Assembly: GCA_012845835.1 (NCBI GenBank)
Contig: JABAKD010000029.1
Span: forward strand, 1,556,970 to 1,620,969
DNA from: Undaria pinnatifida
Lineage: Eukaryota; Sar; Phaeophyceae; Laminariales; Alariaceae
Direction of reading: 5' to 3'
Length of the DNA: 64,000 nucleotides
The stretch's first letter is position 1. Each line of letters begins with the position of its first letter. A program made the position numbers and the translations under genes. The notes under the pieces were generated by a model. It had not been told where the DNA came from and made no database searches. It saw only the letters and a list, made by a program, of their open reading frames with translations. Shown piece by piece: positions 22,680 to 64,000 of this stretch.

Positions 22680-23010
22680 GGAAAATTCTGCTGCATCTCT
22701 AGCGCAGTCGATGACTCATCAGTGATATTTAGATGTAGCTTGTTTCAGTGGGTGCCTCAAGTTTTAGAGCACCCAAGGCAGGAGCATTTCGGGAGGTACG
22801 ATCGATCAACGCGGCAAGTCCCGCCACACTAAGGGCTATCCATTGCCCACGGCAGATAAGAGCGCTTTGCGGGTAAGAGCGCATGTTTCGGCTGGTCACG
22901 AGGCGATCTTAAATCGGGGTACCCACTGCAACAGACTACATGCAAATGTCGCCGATGAGTCATCAACCGCGCTAGGGGTGCAGCAGAAGATTTTAAGAAG
23001 TTTCTGAGGC
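22680..23010. mobile_element. GTCATC-type MITE remnant carrying a nested small MITE
   Basis: The outer arms are GCTGCATCTCTAGCGCAGTC...GATGACTCATC and the inverse GATGAGTCATC...GCTAGGGGTGCAGC. Between them lies the separate element 22748-22930. Confidence 0.55.
22748..22930. mobile_element. CAGTGGGTACCCC MITE, copy 1
   Basis: Left CAGTGGGTGCCTCAAGTTTT, right GATCTTAAATCGGGGTACCC then ACTG. The ends are inverted and match the element at 35262. Confidence 0.65.
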
Positions 23011-23166
23011 CTCCTGATACAGGGAGCTAGTTCAATATCAACACAACATCAACACCATCCGTCATCACCCGAAGCATGACTTTCGAAGGCGTTCGTTCGC
23101 GCAAATCCGACCGACTTTTGTATGCGCTAGTCCTAAATCAAGCGCACTCTTAAACTTATCATAAGA

Positions 23167-23520
23167 CTCATCCCACGGTAGGGGTTGCAGTTGTATGATT
23201 GGGCCAAAATGTCCCTGGCCAACTGAGCTCCTCGTGTAAGGAACTACCGCTTAGTGAAGCAATTTCACGAGTACATGTTGTTTTAGGACTAAGGCATAGA
23301 AGCTTGGGTGGATTGTGCGAACGAATGCCTTCGAAGTCATGTCGTATCGGGTGAGATATTGAGTTCCTCATGTGAGGACCTCAGGGACTGATGCTGCACC
23401 CCTACGTTGGGATGGCTCCATAGTAACCGATATAGTTCCACACTTACTTGAAGCGCTCAACCGGCCAGAAGGTGAGAAACCTTTGGCCCCAAAAGTGCAA
23501 CCCCTACCGTGGTATGCCTC
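23167..23520. mobile_element. GTCATCCCACG MITE copies, rearranged
   Basis: Contains ACTCATCCCACGGTAGGGGT at the left, CGAATGCCTTCGAAGTCATG in the middle and GAAGCGCTCAACCGGCCAGA then CCCCTACCGTGGTATG at the right. Confidence 0.55.
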
Positions 23521-23989
23521 CCGTGGTATGCCTCCCAATATCATTGGAAAACCGTTTGTGGTTGATGTTTTTGTGGTGTACCTAGGCCATGGGACTGCTG
23601 CACTGTTCATCACGCTGCAGCTTCCTATACCTTTTTATTTAAGATGTCGTTTGTGCGAAACCTTGACACGAGCAGCAATCTGACCCAGGACAATCACACA
23701 CTATTTTTTTCCACACGCCATTTGTTTCCAACACCAAACGTGATTTGCACAGGTTTTAATGGGTTGGTTCATAACAGGTTCGAGAAAGGGGCGACCCTAA
23801 CCCACCCCCTGGACACCCAGTCACCTCTACCTCTGTGGCACAGGCCTCTTACAATAACAATCGAGAACGCCTCTCTATTTTCCTGGAAGACTCTCGGGTG
23901 TGTCAAGCGTTGGAGACACCTGCGTTCTACCTGATCGCGGTGACCCAGCCTGCGAAGGAGGCGGGGGGGGGGGGGGGGGGGGCAACATT

Positions 23990-24270
23990 GGCGGATTTAT
24001 ATTTGCGATTACTCGGTGTCGCTCGCGGGCGTGAACCCCCTGTTCGTTTGCTGTCGTCATAATAAGCTCACGCTCGGCTTAGACCGGCCACATGAACTCA
24101 CCCGCAAAGGGAATTTTTGCAAGCTTTTCTGCACAAAAAACAGAAATCGTAAGGGATCCTTGCCCTTGAGTTACAGGGTCAATCGTGCGAGTGGCTCAAA
24201 CTCGGGAGTGAAAATGGGACTGGGAAATGGGGGTAGTAACATCCTCCCTGCTACTGTAGCCTTCGTCCGG
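23990..24270. mobile_element. CTCGCGCGAGTGAC MITE, degenerate
   Basis: Contains AGGGTCAATCGTGCGAGTGG followed by CTCAAACTCGGGAGTGAAAA, matching the right half of the family at 47275. A run of G (23958-23981) flanks it. Confidence 0.4.
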
Positions 24271-24838
24271 TCTGGTCTACCTTCCACAGGACGGCGTGGA
24301 GGCCACGTGAGCCACCGAGCCCTCGATGTTGGCCAATACAACAACAGATTTTTTTTTTTTCTTCTATGCGTCGTGGGGTTGATGGAAGTGCTGTAACCTC
24401 AGCTTTATTGGTCCCTGTGTTTGACATCACACGGGGGCAGCAACTGCTTTTTTTTTCCTGCGCGTTTTGTGACATGGGCAATGGAAATACCTAGTCCCGC
24501 TCTGAATGCCTCTCTGTTCGAGATGACGGGAAATACCGCGCGGCCTTAACTTTTATTCGCAGCTCGCAGGCAGGCATGTCAAGAGGAACAACAAATTACA
24601 CGGCCACAATTTCACGCGGTGAGCGCGAGACACAGCGCGTGCCAAAACCACGCATCTGAACCAAGCAGTGCAACCGGGGGACATACCGGCAACACCTATC
24701 GCGGGAGCTGCATTAAAAAGAAACGTGGAAACAAATATTAACATTGACATTTCCACGGCAAGAAGCAGAAGTGATGTGGTAATCGCGGGACACTCACCCT
24801 TTGACGCGTGCTACTATTACATCTTGATTGTAGTTTAG

Positions 24839-25118
24839 GACGCGTGCTACGACAGAGGTGCACCACTTTTTTTTCTAATACTACCCCTCAATTTCGGAGC
24901 TCAAGACATGTCCCTCCCAAAAAAACTGGTTTGGAGAAAAACAAAAAGTGCTGACCGGATGAAAAATCCCATGGCCTAGGTACACGACGAGAATCATGCA
25001 AAAAAACAAAATGACCATATATTATTTATTTTTTTCCCGACGATTTTGGGTTAAGGAGCCCCGTCATGCAGAAATATTTTCAGACAAAAAACTGCTACTT
25101 TTATCGTAGCACGCACCC
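24839..25118. mobile_element. CGTGCTACGATAGAGGTGC MITE copy
   Basis: Left GACGCGTGCTACGACAGAGG, right CTACTTTTATCGTAGCACGC; internal GATTTTGGGTTAAGGAGCCC. It lies about 250 bp past the stop codon of the coiled-coil gene. Confidence 0.75.
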
Positions 25119-25363
25119 TTTACTCGGGCGGACTCATTTTCCTACCACGCCTACCACGCCAGGGATGCGCGCATAACCTTTTTTTTTGGTTTCGCTCCTC
25201 GCTACGTCTGACCAGTCTAGAATCAACCGTCTATGGACCCACGGTGATGGGAACGACCTGCTTAGAAATACGTGTGGGACCCTTTCTGTAGCAGCAACAG
25301 GGTTCGGGAGCTCTACACGGGACCCACCGATACTAGAATTCTGCCCATATCGTGGCACGCGCC

Positions 25364-62720
<37,357 letters not shown>

Positions 62721-62764
62721 CTGAAAAAAGGATGGAGCAGCCAGTAACGCGGAATGCCGATGTC

Positions 62765-63085
62765 AGAAAACCGAATCATCCTACGGCAGAGGTGGCGCGT
62801 TTTTGTTGGGGGAAGGTCAACCCCTTCTGACCGGTTGAGCAGCTCCTCAGGTAAGTGTGTAACTATCGGCAAGTACGAGAAGGTTACGAGTATATCTTTT
62901 GTTGGAGGACCAGCGCAGCATAGAAGTGTTCGGTCGGGCTTGCGCGAACGGATGTCTTCGACAGTCGCGTGTCGGGTGATGAGGGATGATGGATGATGAT
63001 GTTGATGTTGAGCTAGGTGCTCATGCTCGGGGCTCGGAAAATTCGTAGAATCTGCTTCACCCGTATATAGCGCGTGATGACTTAA
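62765..63085. mobile_element. GTCATCCCACG MITE copy, inverted
   Basis: Left CCGAATCATCCTACGGCAGA, right CCCGTATATAGCGCGTGATG. Inside TTCTGACCGGTTGAGCAGCT and GTGTCGGGTGATGAGGGATG. Confidence 0.62.
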
Positions 63086-63134
63086 CGGCAAACGGAGTCT
63101 AGAGGGTAGCGCTGTGATCTGGCTGGACGGCTGT

Positions 63135-63215
63135 TATTGCCGCTTGATTTGTCCGGGCTCAACGAAACCGGCAGCGGCAGGGTTTCATTGCCGAGTCTTG
63201 TCCAAATCAAAGCCG
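63135..63215 (-). pseudogene. Ghost (or upstream relative) of exon 1 repeat
   Basis: The minus strand reads NETLPLPVSLSPDKSSGNNS, similar to NSNLPPSVLASPDIDSSGNR in exon 1. No clear splice borders; could be a decayed copy or part of a further exon. Confidence 0.45.
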
Positions 63216-63868
63216 AATTATCATCGGGACGTCGGGAATCGTACTGTCATGGGTTGAGATTAATGGTTTATGCACCGTGGTCCTCTGCCATCCACCTGCG
63301 GCGTCATTTTACGGCGTCATAAACGCCAACAGTATCCGAGAATAACACGGATTTTTAACGCTTTAGAGTCGTTCCAAACGAATGGGACCGAAAAACATTT
63401 TTTCCTGATATTTTGAACTTCTGAAATGCCACCCTTTCAAAAAGGCAATCACGCTTTTAACGTCAGGATACTCCTGACATCTTCTCGCGACAGAAATGAG
63501 GCCAAGCATCGTAGCGGGGGGGGGAACCGGGGCGGGGGAGGGCGGCTGCTGTGTTGGCCCGGATCTGACTCATGAAAAGGAAGGAAGATGGAAAAAAGTG
63601 CAACAATAATATATAGATGTGGGATGGCGGGATGGAACCAAAAATCCCGAGCACACTCCGTCCAATGAGGGGGGAAAAGCGTCAATATCAGTTGTTTGAG
63701 AGATTCAGTAGGCAAAATCGACGAATATCGACGAGCCGATCAGCGGGAATGCTGAATCCTCCGCGCCACAAAATTGAAAGCACGTATCACTACTGAGGAT
63801 TGAGACAAGGTGACAGCTGCGACCCCGACTTGTTGTCCAGAAGATGGGTCAAATATCGGTGACAAAAC
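63216..63868. other. No gene recognised
   Basis: AT-richer sequence with a poly-G stretch near 63515. An 88-codon minus-strand frame (63449-63715) has no support. Confidence 0.4.
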
Positions 63869-64000
63869 GATCAAGGCTACGTTAGGGGGGGTCACCTTAA
63901 GGGCCCTTTTTTTCTCCAGTGGCTGGGGGTCGCTCGCGCAAGTGACCTCCCCCCCCCCCCCCCGCTTGTTCCTTTTTTCGTGCTGTTCTAGTTTTCGATA
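63869..64000. mobile_element. CTCGCGCGAGTGAC MITE, cut by window end
   Basis: Left CAAGGCTACGTTAGGGGGGG, arm GGGGTCGCTCGCGCAAGTGA, then TTCGTGCTGTTCTAGTTTTC. Confidence 0.65.

Overview
This is eukaryotic nuclear DNA. It has two long, intron-rich protein genes with canonical GT-AG introns of about 1-4 kb, and almost everything between the exons is repeat: MITE-like inverted-repeat elements, tRNA-derived SINE-like elements, minisatellites and microsatellites. No bacterial operon, rRNA, CRISPR array or viral gene was seen. Short exons, large repeat-stuffed introns, near 50% GC and TTAGGG-type motifs would fit an algal stramenopile such as a brown alga. That placement is inference from general character only; nothing in the window is diagnostic.

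The + strand from 2225 to 15258 holds the 3' part of an alpha/beta-hydrolase gene. Eight exons join in frame into about 283 residues carrying the oxyanion-side PGLDG motif, the nucleophile elbow GESFGG, an acid-loop GNDD and the C-terminal GGH, followed by a stop. The start codon was not found and may lie left of the window.

The - strand from 62720 down to 25364 holds a gene for a large coiled-coil protein. Twenty exons keep a consistent reading phase across all 19 introns, giving about 1373 residues: an acidic/Gly-rich first segment, about 700 residues of charged heptad-like sequence, then a long Ser/Pro/Gly/Gln-rich tail. The 5' end may continue right of the window. No catalytic domain is recognisable. 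One intron appears to use a GC donor.

The two genes converge tail to tail across about 10 kb (15259-25363), which is filled by MITEs and a 2.2-kb minisatellite with a 237-bp higher-order period. That stretch also holds one possible exon of unknown origin at 15913-16184.

The most unusual feature is that many exons of both genes have one to four decayed, partial copies of themselves, often with flanking intron, in the adjacent introns. I call these exon ghosts. I found no evidence of a new defence, toxin or biosynthetic system. The points of interest are this exon-ghost pattern, a nested MITE insertion, several MITE/SINE families, and a minisatellite open in reading frames on both strands.
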